From positions 20,876 to 84,875 of the forward strand of contig CAJTZN010000010.1 of the NCBI GenBank assembly GCA_910584065.1: a DNA stretch of 64,000 nucleotides, written 5' to 3'. The notes below the pieces were generated by a model. The model was given only the letters and a program-made list of their open reading frames with translations, was not told the DNA's origin and did not search any database. The stretch is from an uncultured Eubacterium sp. (GTDB lineage: Bacteria; Bacillota; Clostridia; Lachnospirales; Lachnospiraceae). This document shows, piece by piece, positions 8,478-17,232 of the stretch (position 1 is its first letter; each line of letters begins with the position of its first letter). The position numbers and the translations under genes are program-made.

Positions 8478-9494
8478 TTAGGAAAGTTCGCTGAAGTATT
8501 TGATCGTTCTTACCATCTGGCTCGTGTATGAGTTCTCGTTGTCATACCAGGAAACAACCTGTACTTCGTAAAGATCGTCGCCTACCGGGTTCACCATTGT
8601 CTGTGTTGCATCAAACAGGGAACCGTATCTCATACCGATCACGTCAGATGAAACGATTTCGTCTTCATTGTATCCAAAGGACTCGTTTGCTGCTGCTTTC
8701 ATCGCTGCATTGACATCCTCTGCGGTAACGCCGGCTTTTTTCACTACTGCTGTCAGGATCGTCGTAGAACCTGTCGGTGTCGGAACACGCTGAGCAGAAC
8801 CGATCAGTTTGCCGTTCAGTTCCGGAATAACAAGGCCGATCGCCTTTGCTGCACCTGTGCTGTTTGGCACAATGTTCACTGCAGCTGCACGGGATCTTCT
8901 GAGGTCGCCTTTTCTCTGCGGGCCGTCCAGTGTCATCTGGTCGCCTGTGTAGGCATGGATCGTAACCATGATACCAGACTGTACCGGGGCATACTTGTTC
9001 AGCGCATCTGCCATCGGAGCAAGACAGTTTGTCGTACAGGAAGCAGCCGAAATGATCGTATCCTCCGCTTTCAACGTCTCATGGTTTGTGTTGTAAACGA
9101 TCGTCGGAAGATCATTTCCAGCAGGAGCCGAAATAACAACTTTGCGGGCACCGGCATTGATATGTGCCTGCGCTTTCTCCTTTGATGTATAGAATCCGGA
9201 ACACTCAAGAACAACGTCTACACCGAGTTCACCCCAAGGGCAGTTATTGGCATCTGGCTCTTTATAGATCTTGATGGTCTTTCCGTCAACTGTGATGGAA
9301 TCCTCACCAGCAGATACCGTATCCGCTTTCTCGTATTTACCCTGAGAAGAGTCATACTTCAAAAGGTGAGCAAGCATCTTAGGGCTTGTCAGGTCATTGA
9401 TCGCTACTACTTCGTATCCTTCTGCTCCAAACATCTGTCTGAATGCAAGACGTCCAATACGTCCGAATCCGTTAATCGCTACTTTTACTGCCAT
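8478..9494 (-). CDS. gap: glyceraldehyde-3-phosphate dehydrogenase
   Basis: This NAD-dependent dehydrogenase oxidises glyceraldehyde 3-phosphate to 1,3-bisphosphoglycerate. The 338 residues open with the Rossmann motif INGFGRIGR, have D34 (AINDLT) as expected for NAD preference, the catalytic C153 (SAASCTTNCLAP) and H180 (TIHAYTGDQ). The gene is preceded by an AGGAGG ribosome site and a good sigma-A type promoter. It heads the gap-pgk-tpiA run. Confidence 0.98.
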   Translation of the reverse strand: MAVKVAINGFGRIGRLAFRQMFGAEGYEVVAINDLTSPKMLAHLLKYDSSQGKYEKADTVSAGEDSITVDGKTIKIYKEPDANNCPWGELGVDVVLECSGFYTSKEKAQAHINAGARKVVISAPAGNDLPTIVYNTNHETLKAEDTIISAASCTTNCLAPMADALNKYAPVQSGIMVTIHAYTGDQMTLDGPQRKGDLRRSRAAAVNIVPNSTGAAKAIGLVIPELNGKLIGSAQRVPTPTGSTTILTAVVKKAGVTAEDVNAAMKAAANESFGYNEDEIVSSDVIGMRYGSLFDATQTMVNPVGDDLYEVQVVSWYDNENSYTSQMVRTIKYFSELS

Positions 9495-9567
9495 TTGTCG
9501 TTTCCTCCTAAATAAAATGATATACTTTCTTCGTGTTTGTTAAAAAATTTACAAACTTCTAAAACCT

Positions 9568-9596
9568 ATTCTACCCAATTTATCCAAAAATTTCAA
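9568..9596 (-). promoter_or_regulatory. sigma-A type promoter of gap
   Basis: On the minus strand TTGAAA (9591-9596) is followed 17 bases later by TAGAAT (9568-9573), about 75 bases ahead of the gap start. Both boxes and the spacing fit a housekeeping promoter. Confidence 0.6.
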
Positions 9597-9633
9597 GGGG
9601 TAATGTGATTTTTTTCAGGAAAATCGTTCCCTT

Positions 9634-11070
9634 TTACATGCGCCGGTACAAATCCTCATACTTTTTCGCGGAATTTGCCCATGAGAAATCCCTCGCCATG
9701 CCGCGGTCGATGATCTTATTCCAGTCGCGGCGCTTATCGTAGTAAACGTATTTCGCGTAACGGATCGTGTTCAGCATCTCGTGCGCATTGTAATTCGCAA
9801 AGGAAAAACCGGTACCCGTTCCTTCGTATTCATTGTACGGCTCTACCGTGTCTTTCAGTCCGCCCGTCTCGCGCACGATCGGTACCGTGCCGTAGCGCAG
9901 GCTCATCAGCTGGCTCAGTCCGCACGGCTCAAACAGCGACGGCATCAAAAACGCGTCGCAAGAAGCATAGATCTTATGCGACCGCTCGTTCGAGTAAAAA
10001 ATGTTTGCCGAAACCCGATCCGGATATTTCCATGCAAAGTGGCGGAACAAATGCTCGTACTTCTCATCTCCGGTTCCCAGAACGACGAGCTGCGTGTCTT
10101 CCGCGCAGATTTCTTCGATCACGTAGTCGATCAGGTCAAATCCCTTCTGATCCGTGAGACGGGAAACGATCCCGATCATAAACTTCTTATCATCCTGGGC
10201 CAGTCCCAGTTCTCTCTGCAGCGCCCGCTTGTTTTTGATCTTTTCCTTGCGGAACGTCCTCGCGTCATAATTGACCGCGATCAGCGGATCTTTGGCCGGA
10301 TTGTATTCATCATAATCCAATCCGTTCACGATACCTGTCAGACAGTTCGCCTTGGCATTGATCAGGCCATCCAGCTTTTCTCCATAAAAAGGTGTCTTGA
10401 TCTCTTCGGCGTATGTATCGCTCACCGTCGTGATCTGGTCCGCATACACCAAACCACCCTTCAAATAGTTCGCATCGCCATACGCTTCCAATTTATCCGG
10501 TGTAAAATAGTACGCATCCAGTCCGGCCGTATCCATCACGGTCTTCTTATCCCAAATGCCCTGGAATTTCAGATTATGGATCGTCATGATCGACTTGATC
10601 CCGCGGAAAAATTCTCCCTGCTGGAACGAATCCTTCAAATATACCGGGATCAATCCCGTCTGCCAGTCATGACAGTGAATGATATCTGGACGGAATCCAA
10701 TCAGGGGAAGCGAAGATAACGCTGCCTTCCCAAAGAAAGCAAATTTCTCAATGTCCTGATAAATTTCCCCATAAGGAGTATTTCCGCTAAAATAAAATTC
10801 ATTGTCCAAAAAGTAGAACGTCACGCCCTGATATTCCATCTGGAAAATACCTACATACTGCTTACGCCAGGCAAGTTCAAGATAAAAATGCGTGATAAAT
10901 TCCATCTGGTTTTTATATTCTTCCGGTATCGCCATATACTTCGGCACCATAACCCGTACGTCAAACTCATCCTTGTTAAAATATTTTGGCAGGGAGCCAA
11001 CAACATCGGCCAGCCCGCCCGTCTTGATGAACGGTACGCACTCAGAAGCTACAAATAGGACTCTTTTCAT
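9634..11070 (-). CDS. glgA: glycogen synthase (ADP-glucose)
   Basis: GlgA adds glucose from ADP-glucose to the ends of alpha-1,4-glucan. The 478 residues have the GT5 hallmarks: the N-terminal KTGGLADVVGSLP loop (residues 16-28) that binds ADP-glucose, the HDWQTGL motif in the first Rossmann domain, and the C-terminal EPCGLSQL motif with the following YGTVPIVRETGGL. The ribosome site is GGAGG nine bases from the ATG. The branching enzyme gene glgB lies 10 kb away in another operon. glgC is not in this window. Confidence 0.97.
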   Translation of the reverse strand: MKRVLFVASECVPFIKTGGLADVVGSLPKYFNKDEFDVRVMVPKYMAIPEEYKNQMEFITHFYLELAWRKQYVGIFQMEYQGVTFYFLDNEFYFSGNTPYGEIYQDIEKFAFFGKAALSSLPLIGFRPDIIHCHDWQTGLIPVYLKDSFQQGEFFRGIKSIMTIHNLKFQGIWDKKTVMDTAGLDAYYFTPDKLEAYGDANYLKGGLVYADQITTVSDTYAEEIKTPFYGEKLDGLINAKANCLTGIVNGLDYDEYNPAKDPLIAVNYDARTFRKEKIKNKRALQRELGLAQDDKKFMIGIVSRLTDQKGFDLIDYVIEEICAEDTQLVVLGTGDEKYEHLFRHFAWKYPDRVSANIFYSNERSHKIYASCDAFLMPSLFEPCGLSQLMSLRYGTVPIVRETGGLKDTVEPYNEYEGTGTGFSFANYNAHEMLNTIRYAKYVYYDKRRDWNKIIDRGMARDFSWANSAKKYEDLYRRM

Positions 11071-11154
11071 GATTCTACCTCCATTCAGTGGTTTCCTTAC
11101 GTATTCTTAAATACTAGTATACACCATTTTAAGGGGATAGAAAAGACCTTTTTG

Positions 11155-11991
11155 CTATTTATAAAAATATTTTTCTACGGCCTCGAGTCCCTTATATAAT
11201 CCGGTCGCGACAATGCAGAGAATGACGATGCTGAGTATGACATAATCCAGCTTAAACACCTGGCTGCCGTATACGATCAGATAGCCGAGTCCGGCATTGG
11301 CGGCGAGAAATTCCCCGATGATGACGCCGACGAGTGACAGACCGATATTTACTTTCATATTGCTCACGATCGTGTGGACGTTTCCCGGCAGGACGACGTA
11401 TTTCAAAATATCAATCCTCTTTCCTCCGAGTGTGCGGATCAGCTTGATCTTCTCGTCTTCCACGGAGCAAAATGCCGTGTGGAGTGTGATGATGCTCCCA
11501 AACACAGCCACAGACACCGCCGCGACGATGATCGTCTTCATATTATTGCCGAGCCATACGATAAAAACCGGAGCGAGCGCCGTTTTCGGCAGGCTGTTCA
11601 GCACGACGAGATAAGGTTCGCACACTTTCGCCACCGTCCGGTTCCACCATAACAGGACAGCGACCACGATGCCGAAAAACATGATAAAGAAAAAGCTGAC
11701 AAACGTTTCCAGAAGCGTGATCCCAATATGATAATAAATGCTCCCGTCGGCAGAAAGGTCGGCAAAGCACGAAACCATGCGCGACGGACTACTAAACACA
11801 AAAGGATCGACAGCACCGGTCCTAGCAGCGATCTCCCATGCCGCAAGAAATGTGAAAAAAATACTGATCTGGAAAAAACGTACGCTTCGCTTCTGCCGGA
11901 TATGTGACAGGATAAAATCCCGCTGCCTGGCCGAACATTCCTTTGAAAGACTTCGTTTCAGATCCCGAATAGACACTTTATTTTCCACCAT
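11155..11991 (-). CDS. ABC transporter permease, SsuC/TauC type
   Basis: This is a 278-residue inner-membrane permease of the nitrate/sulfonate/taurine/thiamine-precursor import group. It has about six hydrophobic segments after a charged N-terminal 40 residues, and the cytoplasmic coupling loop (IKLIRTLGGKRIDILKYVVLPG) typical of binding-protein-dependent permeases. It overlaps the upstream ATPase gene by 14 bases. No periplasmic-type binding protein gene is next to the pair, so the substrate cannot be told. Confidence 0.88.
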   Translation of the reverse strand: MVENKVSIRDLKRSLSKECSARQRDFILSHIRQKRSVRFFQISIFFTFLAAWEIAARTGAVDPFVFSSPSRMVSCFADLSADGSIYYHIGITLLETFVSFFFIMFFGIVVAVLLWWNRTVAKVCEPYLVVLNSLPKTALAPVFIVWLGNNMKTIIVAAVSVAVFGSIITLHTAFCSVEDEKIKLIRTLGGKRIDILKYVVLPGNVHTIVSNMKVNIGLSLVGVIIGEFLAANAGLGYLIVYGSQVFKLDYVILSIVILCIVATGLYKGLEAVEKYFYK

Positions 11992-12751
11992 TTAACTCCT
12001 CCCATATCTCATTAAAATAATGATGAAACTCGGGCGCGCTCCTCGCCTTGAACGGCGTGACCTCATCCTCAAATGTCAGACGGATCGGAATCTCCTTTTT
12101 CAGTGATGCCGGCCGCGCCGTGAGCACAAGCACCCGGTCAGCCATACTGATGGCCTCGGAAATATCGTGTGTAATGAGAATTGCCGTCTTTTTTTCCTTT
12201 TTGATGATCTTCCATATATCATCGGACACTTCGAGCCGCGTCTGGTAGTCCAGCGCCGAAAACGGTTCATCTAACAAGAGCAGGTCCGGCTCCATCAAAA
12301 GCGTGCGGATCAGCGCCACCCGCTGCCGCATGCCGCCGGACAGTTCTGACGGTTTTGATTTTTGAAAGGAAACAAGTCCATACGACTGAAAAAGATGGTT
12401 TAGCAGCATGATCTTATCTTCCTCTTTTTCCTCCTTTTGTATCGTCAGTCCCAGCCTCGCGTTTTCATATGTATTTTTCCATTCCAGCAAATGATCCCTC
12501 TGCAGCATATAGCCAATGTTGATCCCTGATTTTCCCCGCTCCTCATTTCCGATGAACACCTTACCGCAGTCCGGTTCGATCAGTCCGGAAATGATAGATA
12601 ACAGCGTAGTTTTCCCACAGCCGCTCGGTCCTACGACCGCCAGAAATTCACCTTCCTCCACCTGGAAACTCAGATCATCGATCGCAAGCGTTTCCCCGTA
12701 CACACTGTGGTACGAATAGGAAATATGATCCGCCGACAATATCGCACCCAT
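11978..12751 (-). CDS. ABC transporter ATP-binding protein, SsuB/TauB type
   Basis: This 257-residue ATPase energises the permease encoded just downstream. Walker A is GPSGCGKTT (about 41-49), the Q loop is YMLQRDHLL, the signature is LSGGMRQR, Walker B is LLLLDEPFSALD, and the switch histidine is in ILITHDISEA. These match the SsuB/TauB/ThiZ group of small-anion and thiamine-precursor importers. It is the first gene of a two-gene operon that reads away from the divergent dehydrogenase gene. Known importers of this class need a binding protein, which would have to be encoded elsewhere. Confidence 0.9.
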   Translation of the reverse strand: MGAILSADHISYSYHSVYGETLAIDDLSFQVEEGEFLAVVGPSGCGKTTLLSIISGLIEPDCGKVFIGNEERGKSGINIGYMLQRDHLLEWKNTYENARLGLTIQKEEKEEDKIMLLNHLFQSYGLVSFQKSKPSELSGGMRQRVALIRTLLMEPDLLLLDEPFSALDYQTRLEVSDDIWKIIKKEKKTAILITHDISEAISMADRVLVLTARPASLKKEIPIRLTFEDEVTPFKARSAPEFHHYFNEIWEELNGGK

Positions 12752-12777
12752 AAGCCGCCCCCTTTTTTACACATTTT

Positions 12778-12809
12778 GTTGCAAGGCAATTCTGCGCTGC
12801 CGAAGCAAC
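12778..12809. other. interrupted hairpin between divergent genes
   Basis: Nested arms GTTGC-aa-GGCA and TGCC-gaa-GCAAC form a stem with a small internal loop. On the plus strand TTTT follows. It lies in the leader region of the dehydrogenase gene and could be a weak attenuator. The evidence is the symmetry only. Confidence 0.3.
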
Positions 12810-12904
12810 TTTTACCTCATTTTATGAGAAAAATGTCATATGGTGCATAACAAATAGTACGGTGGGAAATGATAACGGATAAAGAATAGAATTTGGAGGA
12901 GATC

Positions 12905-13894
12905 ATGAAAAAAATAGCTTTTTTTGACACGAAACCTTACGACAAAATATGGTTTGACAAATTCAACGACCAATTTGAAATTGATTATTTCGAGGGTAAA
13001 CTCACGCCAAAGACATGTAAACTCGTAAAAGATTATGACGGCGTCGTCGCCTTTGTCAACGATGATATTGACAAAAAAGTGATCGACACGATGTACAGCG
13101 AAAAAGTTCCTGTTCTCGCCATGCGCTGTTCCGGTTACAACAACGTGGACCTGAAAGCGGCGCAGGGAAAAATACAGATCCTGCGCGTTCCCTTCTATTC
13201 CCCGTACGCCGTCGCCGAGCACGCGATGGCGCTCATCCTGACGCTGAACCGAAAAATACACAAAGCCTATATCCGCACGCGCGATTTCAATTTCAGCCTC
13301 AACCGCCTGATCGGATTTGACATCCACGGAAAGACGGTCGGCGTCATCGGGACCGGACAGATCGGGCGGGTGTTCATCGACATCTGCCGGGGATTTGGTG
13401 CCAATATACTTGCCTATGACAAATATCCCGCGGAAGACAGCGGCATAAACTACGTAGAATTGGAAACTCTGTTCCGGGAGAGCGACATCATCTCCCTCCA
13501 CTGTCCACTGACGAAAGAAACGCATCACATCATCAACAAAGATTCGATCGCCATGATGAAACAGGGAGTATACCTCATCAACACGTCGCGCGGCAGCCTG
13601 ATCGAGAGCCAGTCCCTGTTAGACGGCCTGACTTCGGGAAAAGTAGGCGCTGCCGGACTCGACGTCTACGAAGAGGAATCCGATCTTTTTTACGAAGACT
13701 TTTCCAATATCGTGATCAAAGACGATACCCTGTCGATCTTAGTATCGCGCCCAAACGTCATCATTACGTCTCATCAGGCCTTCCTGACCGAAGAGGCGCT
13801 GCAGGGGATCGCCAGCGTCACCCTCTCCAATCTGAAGGAATATTTCCAGACCGGGTCGTGCGCCAACGAGATCACATGGGGAACGACTCCGTAA
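12905..13894 (+). CDS. D-lactate / 2-hydroxyacid dehydrogenase
   Basis: This NAD-dependent enzyme of about 329 residues belongs to the D-isomer 2-hydroxyacid dehydrogenases and is most like D-lactate dehydrogenase, which reduces pyruvate at the end of fermentation. The Rossmann motif is VGVIGTGQIGR, the substrate arginine is in NTSRGSLIE, the glutamate of the active site is in GLDVYEEE, and the proton-donor histidine is in TSHQAFLTEEAL. The ATG at 12905 is chosen because GGAGGAG lies just upstream. An in-frame TTG at 12893 overlaps that ribosome site. The 3' end overlaps the convergent recO gene by 23 bases. Confidence 0.88.
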   Translation: MKKIAFFDTKPYDKIWFDKFNDQFEIDYFEGKLTPKTCKLVKDYDGVVAFVNDDIDKKVIDTMYSEKVPVLAMRCSGYNNVDLKAAQGKIQILRVPFYSPYAVAEHAMALILTLNRKIHKAYIRTRDFNFSLNRLIGFDIHGKTVGVIGTGQIGRVFIDICRGFGANILAYDKYPAEDSGINYVELETLFRESDIISLHCPLTKETHHIINKDSIAMMKQGVYLINTSRGSLIESQSLLDGLTSGKVGAAGLDVYEEESDLFYEDFSNIVIKDDTLSILVSRPNVIITSHQAFLTEEALQGIASVTLSNLKEYFQTGSCANEITWGTTP

Positions 13895-14633
13895 GCGAGA
13901 GCATTTCGGCAGACGGAAATGTTTTATCCACCTTTTCCGTAAAATAGCCGCTTACCACGCGCTCCAGTTCACGAAGCACTGGTTCCGACACGTTGAACGT
14001 ATATAACTTTTCCACCGGTGAGGCGACGATCCGCTGCAGAGTATAAACCGTCGTCCCGGTGATACGGGCCGCTCCCCTCCCACGATCGGGCGCGGCTCCG
14101 TAACAGTCCTCGCACAAGACCCCGGCCTCCCGCTTGTGGAAATAAGCCAGTCCTTCCTTCCGCCCGCAGCCGGCACACGCAAATAAACGGGGCGCTTCCC
14201 CGTTTACAGCGATCATTTTAAATTCATAAACCGTTTTTACGAGACCGCGTGGAAGAGAGGGCACTTTCAGGGCGCGCAGCGACTGGTACAAAAGCTTCAG
14301 CACCTCTCTGGCATCCAGGTTTTCCCGCGTAAAATAGTCCGCCACCTCGCAGAAATACATGCCCATATAAATATCTTCCAGTTCCTCCCGCAGTTCGGAA
14401 AAATAATTGCTCACTTCCACCGACGACACCGTATAAGAATCCCGCCCGCGGTAGAGGATAAATTCCCCGAAGGTGAACGGTTCACTGGCCGCTAACAGTG
14501 AACTCTTCGGCCTTCTGGCCCCCCTTGCGAACGCGGAGATCTTCCCGCGCTCTTTCGTAAGTATGACAAGCCTTTTATCATATTCACCAACCGGTGTGCC
14601 CGAGAGCACCATCCCTGTCACTTTCTCCTGCAT
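13872..14633 (-). CDS. recO: DNA repair protein RecO
   Basis: RecO loads RecA on gapped DNA in the RecFOR pathway. The protein of about 253 residues has an N-terminal OB fold (TGMVLSGTPVGEYDKRLVIL) and a C-terminal four-cysteine zinc site (CAGCG and CEDC). The frame stays open further upstream to 14702, but M at 14633 (MQEKVTGMVLSG) fits the family's usual N terminus. The start lies inside the 3' end of the yqzL-like gene, a 50-base overlap, so translation is probably coupled. The 3' end overlaps the convergent dehydrogenase gene. Confidence 0.93.
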   Translation of the reverse strand: MQEKVTGMVLSGTPVGEYDKRLVILTKERGKISAFARGARRPKSSLLAASEPFTFGEFILYRGRDSYTVSSVEVSNYFSELREELEDIYMGMYFCEVADYFTRENLDAREVLKLLYQSLRALKVPSLPRGLVKTVYEFKMIAVNGEAPRLFACAGCGRKEGLAYFHKREAGVLCEDCYGAAPDRGRGAARITGTTVYTLQRIVASPVEKLYTFNVSEPVLRELERVVSGYFTEKVDKTFPSAEMLSLTESFPM

Positions 14634-14781
14634 ACTGCACCGACTCCATACTGCCGGACAAATTGTCCCTGCTCGAATACTCCCCTGTCCCCTCTGCCGC
14701 ATTTCTGGCAGAATCTATATACTTCAGGTAGTCAGATATCCTCCCTGACTGATAAAAATTTTCCCAATTATTACTTTGCAT
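14584..14781 (-). CDS. YqzL-like small protein between era and recO
   Basis: This 65-residue protein is too short for most callers, but its ATG has a strong GGAGG ribosome site. Near its start it carries W-x-x-F-x-x-SGRI-x-DYLKY (residues 6-21), matching the pattern of YqzL (W..F..TG.I..YL.Y), the small protein found between era and recO in Bacillus and clostridia. After that comes a Ser/Gly-rich tail absent from YqzL. Its 3' end overlaps the recO start by 50 bases in another frame. The function of YqzL is unknown. Confidence 0.6.
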   Translation of the reverse strand: MQSNNWENFYQSGRISDYLKYIDSARNAAEGTGEYSSRDNLSGSMESVQYAGESDRDGALGHTGW

Positions 14782-14874
14782 GTTGGTTTCCTCCGTGGTT
14801 TATAAATTGTTGATGAAAGTAGTTCCTTTTCACTCATTAGCTTCTCCACAAAAGAAAGTCCATATACTAGAACA

Positions 14875-15801
14875 TTATTCCAAATGATTCTTATTATATC
14901 CAAAATTTTTCAGAAGGAAATCACTGTCCCGCCAGTCCTTCTTCACCTTCACCCACAGCTTTAAGTTCACCTTAGTTTGAAGGAAATCTTCAATCTCTAA
15001 ACGCGCTTTACTCCCGATCTTTTTTAACATCTGCCCCTGTTTGCCGATGATGATCCCTTTATGGGAATCCCTCTCACATATAATGGTAGCGTCAATGTCA
15101 TACATCCCGCTCCGTCCCGGACGGCGTTTCATCTGATCGATAACGACCGCGATCCCGTGCGGGATCTCATCCGACAGAAGGCGGAGCGCCTTTTCCCGGA
15201 TCAACTCGGCTACGATCTGCCGCTCCGGCTGATCCGTCACGGTATCTCCGTCATAAAACTGCGGTCCCGCTTCCAGATATTCAAACATCACATCCACGAG
15301 ACGATCCACATTTTCCCCCTTGCTTGCCGACACTGGAATGATCTCATCAAAATCCATAACCTTCTGGTATGCGTCAATACAGGCGAGCAGCTCGTCCTTT
15401 TTCACCTTATCGATCTTATTCATGACAAGAAGTACCGGAATATCTGCCTTTTTTAACTGTTCGGCGATATGCTGTTCGCCCTTTCCGATAAACGTCGTCG
15501 CCTCCACGATCCACAGGATCATATCGACCTCGTCAAATGTCCGCTCCGCTACATTGACCATATATTCGCCCAATTTGTTTTTTGCCTTATGGATCCCCGG
15601 CGTATCCAAAAAAACGATCTGCCCCCGCTCCTCGTGATAGATCGTCTGGATCCGGTTTCTCGTCGTCTGCGGTTTATTGCTCGTGATCGCGATCTTCTGC
15701 CCGATGATGCGGTTCATGAGCGTCGATTTTCCCACGTTCGGCCTGCCGACCAAAGCGGCGAAGCCGGATTTGTATTCCTGTCCGTTGTTATCCTCTGCCA
15801 T
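14875..15801 (-). CDS. era: GTPase Era
   Basis: Era is an essential GTPase that binds 16S rRNA during maturation of the 30S subunit. The 308 residues include G1 GRPNVGKST, G3 DTPGI, G4 NKID and G5 SASKG, followed by a C-terminal KH domain with the GKQGQMLKKIG loop for RNA binding. The ribosome site is GGAGGG four bases before the ATG. The gene lies between a small membrane protein gene and the yqzL-like/recO pair, the usual clostridial order. Confidence 0.97.
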   Translation of the reverse strand: MAEDNNGQEYKSGFAALVGRPNVGKSTLMNRIIGQKIAITSNKPQTTRNRIQTIYHEERGQIVFLDTPGIHKAKNKLGEYMVNVAERTFDEVDMILWIVEATTFIGKGEQHIAEQLKKADIPVLLVMNKIDKVKKDELLACIDAYQKVMDFDEIIPVSASKGENVDRLVDVMFEYLEAGPQFYDGDTVTDQPERQIVAELIREKALRLLSDEIPHGIAVVIDQMKRRPGRSGMYDIDATIICERDSHKGIIIGKQGQMLKKIGSKARLEIEDFLQTKVNLKLWVKVKKDWRDSDFLLKNFGYNKNHLE

Positions 15802-15814
15802 GTTTCCCTCCGAT

Positions 15815-15955
15815 TTATTTATCCGTCCATTTCATCATCTTATCCCACACATGATAAATGCCGGCACCGACCCATACTTCCACGATAAGAAAATATATTA
15901 AAAAAAGGGGAAATACAAATATTTTCTTAACTGTCTTTTTCATCTTTCCATTCAT
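15815..15955 (-). CDS. small single-span membrane protein upstream of era
   Basis: An open frame of 46 codons begins at ATG 15955 with the ribosome site GAGGAGG eight bases upstream and ends 13 bases before the era start. The protein has a basic N terminus (MNGKMKKTVKKIF), one hydrophobic segment of about 20 residues (from FVFPLFLIYF to about residue 32) and a charged tail containing two Trp. I do not recognise a family. The position and ribosome site argue that it is translated and co-transcribed with era. Confidence 0.6.
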   Translation of the reverse strand: MNGKMKKTVKKIFVFPLFLIYFLIVEVWVGAGIYHVWDKMMKWTDK

Positions 15956-15967
15956 TTTTAATCCTCC

Positions 15968-16714
15968 TCAAAATCGTTTTAAAAGAACTGACCGGTCTTC
16001 TTCTGATAATTCTAAAACATCCATTGCCTGTTCTAATGTAAATGACATTGATTTCATGATACTTTTCAGATTACCAACAATTGTTTCAAGCCTGCTTTCT
16101 TCTGCACTTCTAGCCGCCCATTTCCCCGCCAGCTCTTCTACCGCTTTACACATGATCGCCCGCCCTCCTTTTGTCTCCTTAAAATAATGCAGCTGCTTTG
16201 CCAATATCGGATAATACGCATCCTTTGATTTCTTGCAGTTTAAATCACGCATCAGTTTTCCGATTGGATCATGTTCATTTTTATAACTTCCGTTCACATA
16301 AATAATATGCGAACCGTCCCCGAAGGGCAAACCTGTCTCTTTTACCACTCGATCTATGTGATACAATGGCAATTCGCTTCCCATCACATCATTTCTCGCA
16401 ATAAATATAACATAAGATTCATGCAATTCCTTAAATTTCTGACCTTCCTTTAACATTCTTGTATCAATCATACTGCTGTTAAATCTGGCTCTGTGAACAT
16501 CCGCCCCCTCGTCAGATTGCTGTACTTCAATATCATAAATCTTTCCTGTAGAATCTCTGGCAAAAATATCTATACGGATAGAACGTCCGCCAATCACAGC
16601 ATTTTTATACTCTCTCTGACCGATTACCTCTAATACTTCTATGTCGTCGCGTTCTAAAATCGTATTCAGCAGAAATTCCGTTGCTTCTATATTACGGTCA
16701 AATACAATGCTCAT
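15968..16714 (-). CDS. Rpn-type PD-(D/E)XK nuclease, N-terminus interrupted
   Basis: This belongs to the Rpn / PD-(D/E)XK 'transposase' family, common in Lachnospiraceae. The nuclease core shows IRIDIFARDSTGKIYDIEVQ, where the D and the E-V-Q form the active site. The 248-residue frame starts at an ATG with no ribosome site. Homologous sequence (DGFSLFDDDF) continues in frame upstream to a TAA at 16745-16747, which is itself preceded by ATG ATT TCA AAA (from 16759). It therefore looks like a gene whose fifth codon has become a stop. It may be translated weakly from an internal start or be dead. Rpn proteins promote recombination or defend against phage; the role here is unknown. Confidence 0.75.
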   Translation of the reverse strand: MSIVFDRNIEATEFLLNTILERDDIEVLEVIGQREYKNAVIGGRSIRIDIFARDSTGKIYDIEVQQSDEGADVHRARFNSSMIDTRMLKEGQKFKELHESYVIFIARNDVMGSELPLYHIDRVVKETGLPFGDGSHIIYVNGSYKNEHDPIGKLMRDLNCKKSKDAYYPILAKQLHYFKETKGGRAIMCKAVEELAGKWAARSAEESRLETIVGNLKSIMKSMSFTLEQAMDVLELSEEDRSVLLKRF

Positions 16715-16933
16715 AAAGTCATCATCAAATAATGAAAAACCATCTTATTTTGAAATCATTTTATCACAACCAGCAGCCAAAAGCAACGGGACCTGGCATT
16801 CTTGTTGATAAATCTTCCTAATTGCTTTAGATTATCACTTTAAAACATCCCTGCAACCCATACTTTACACAACAATTTTTATATGTTATACTCAAATTAC
16901 TTTTTATGAAATGAGGTGTGAGCATGATTCAAT

Positions 16934-17007
16934 AGTCTATTTTTCAAGTGTAACTAAAAATCTCAACGCACACAGATGCGTTTGTTTTTGTTACAGCAAA
17001 ATAGACT
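16934..17007. other. long hairpin, possible small RNA
   Basis: The arms AGTCTATTTT (16934-16943) and AAAATAGACT (16998-17007) are perfect complements. Nested inside are GTAAC/GTTAC and AACGCA/TGCGTT, so the whole 74 bases can fold into one arm with internal loops. TTT follows on the plus strand. The rest of 16760-17232 is AT-rich with no gene visible. It could be a small RNA, the leader of the broken acetyltransferase gene, or a small mobile palindrome. Confidence 0.4.
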
Positions 17008-17232
17008 TTTCAACGTTCACATCATGTAAATATCCTACATAAACTCTCCGAGATTGTAAATGATTTTGCACATCTCTATTTAGTTTTTGCAAAATATGTG
17101 ATTGCAGTATTTTATATTCGGATTCTACTTATTTATGTGAACGGATTATGTGAATACACATGATTCGTTTTTTTGTTTTTTTGCCGTATCCAAAAACAAA
17201 TTTCGTATCTGGAAAAGAAAGGAATTAACAGC

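Noticed and set aside
9781..10719. 312-codon plus-strand frame antisense to glgA
   Set aside because: It is a shadow of a certain gene, with no start signals.
12893..12904. TTG start for the 2-hydroxyacid dehydrogenase
   Set aside because: The TTG overlaps the GGAGGAG that serves the ATG at 12905.
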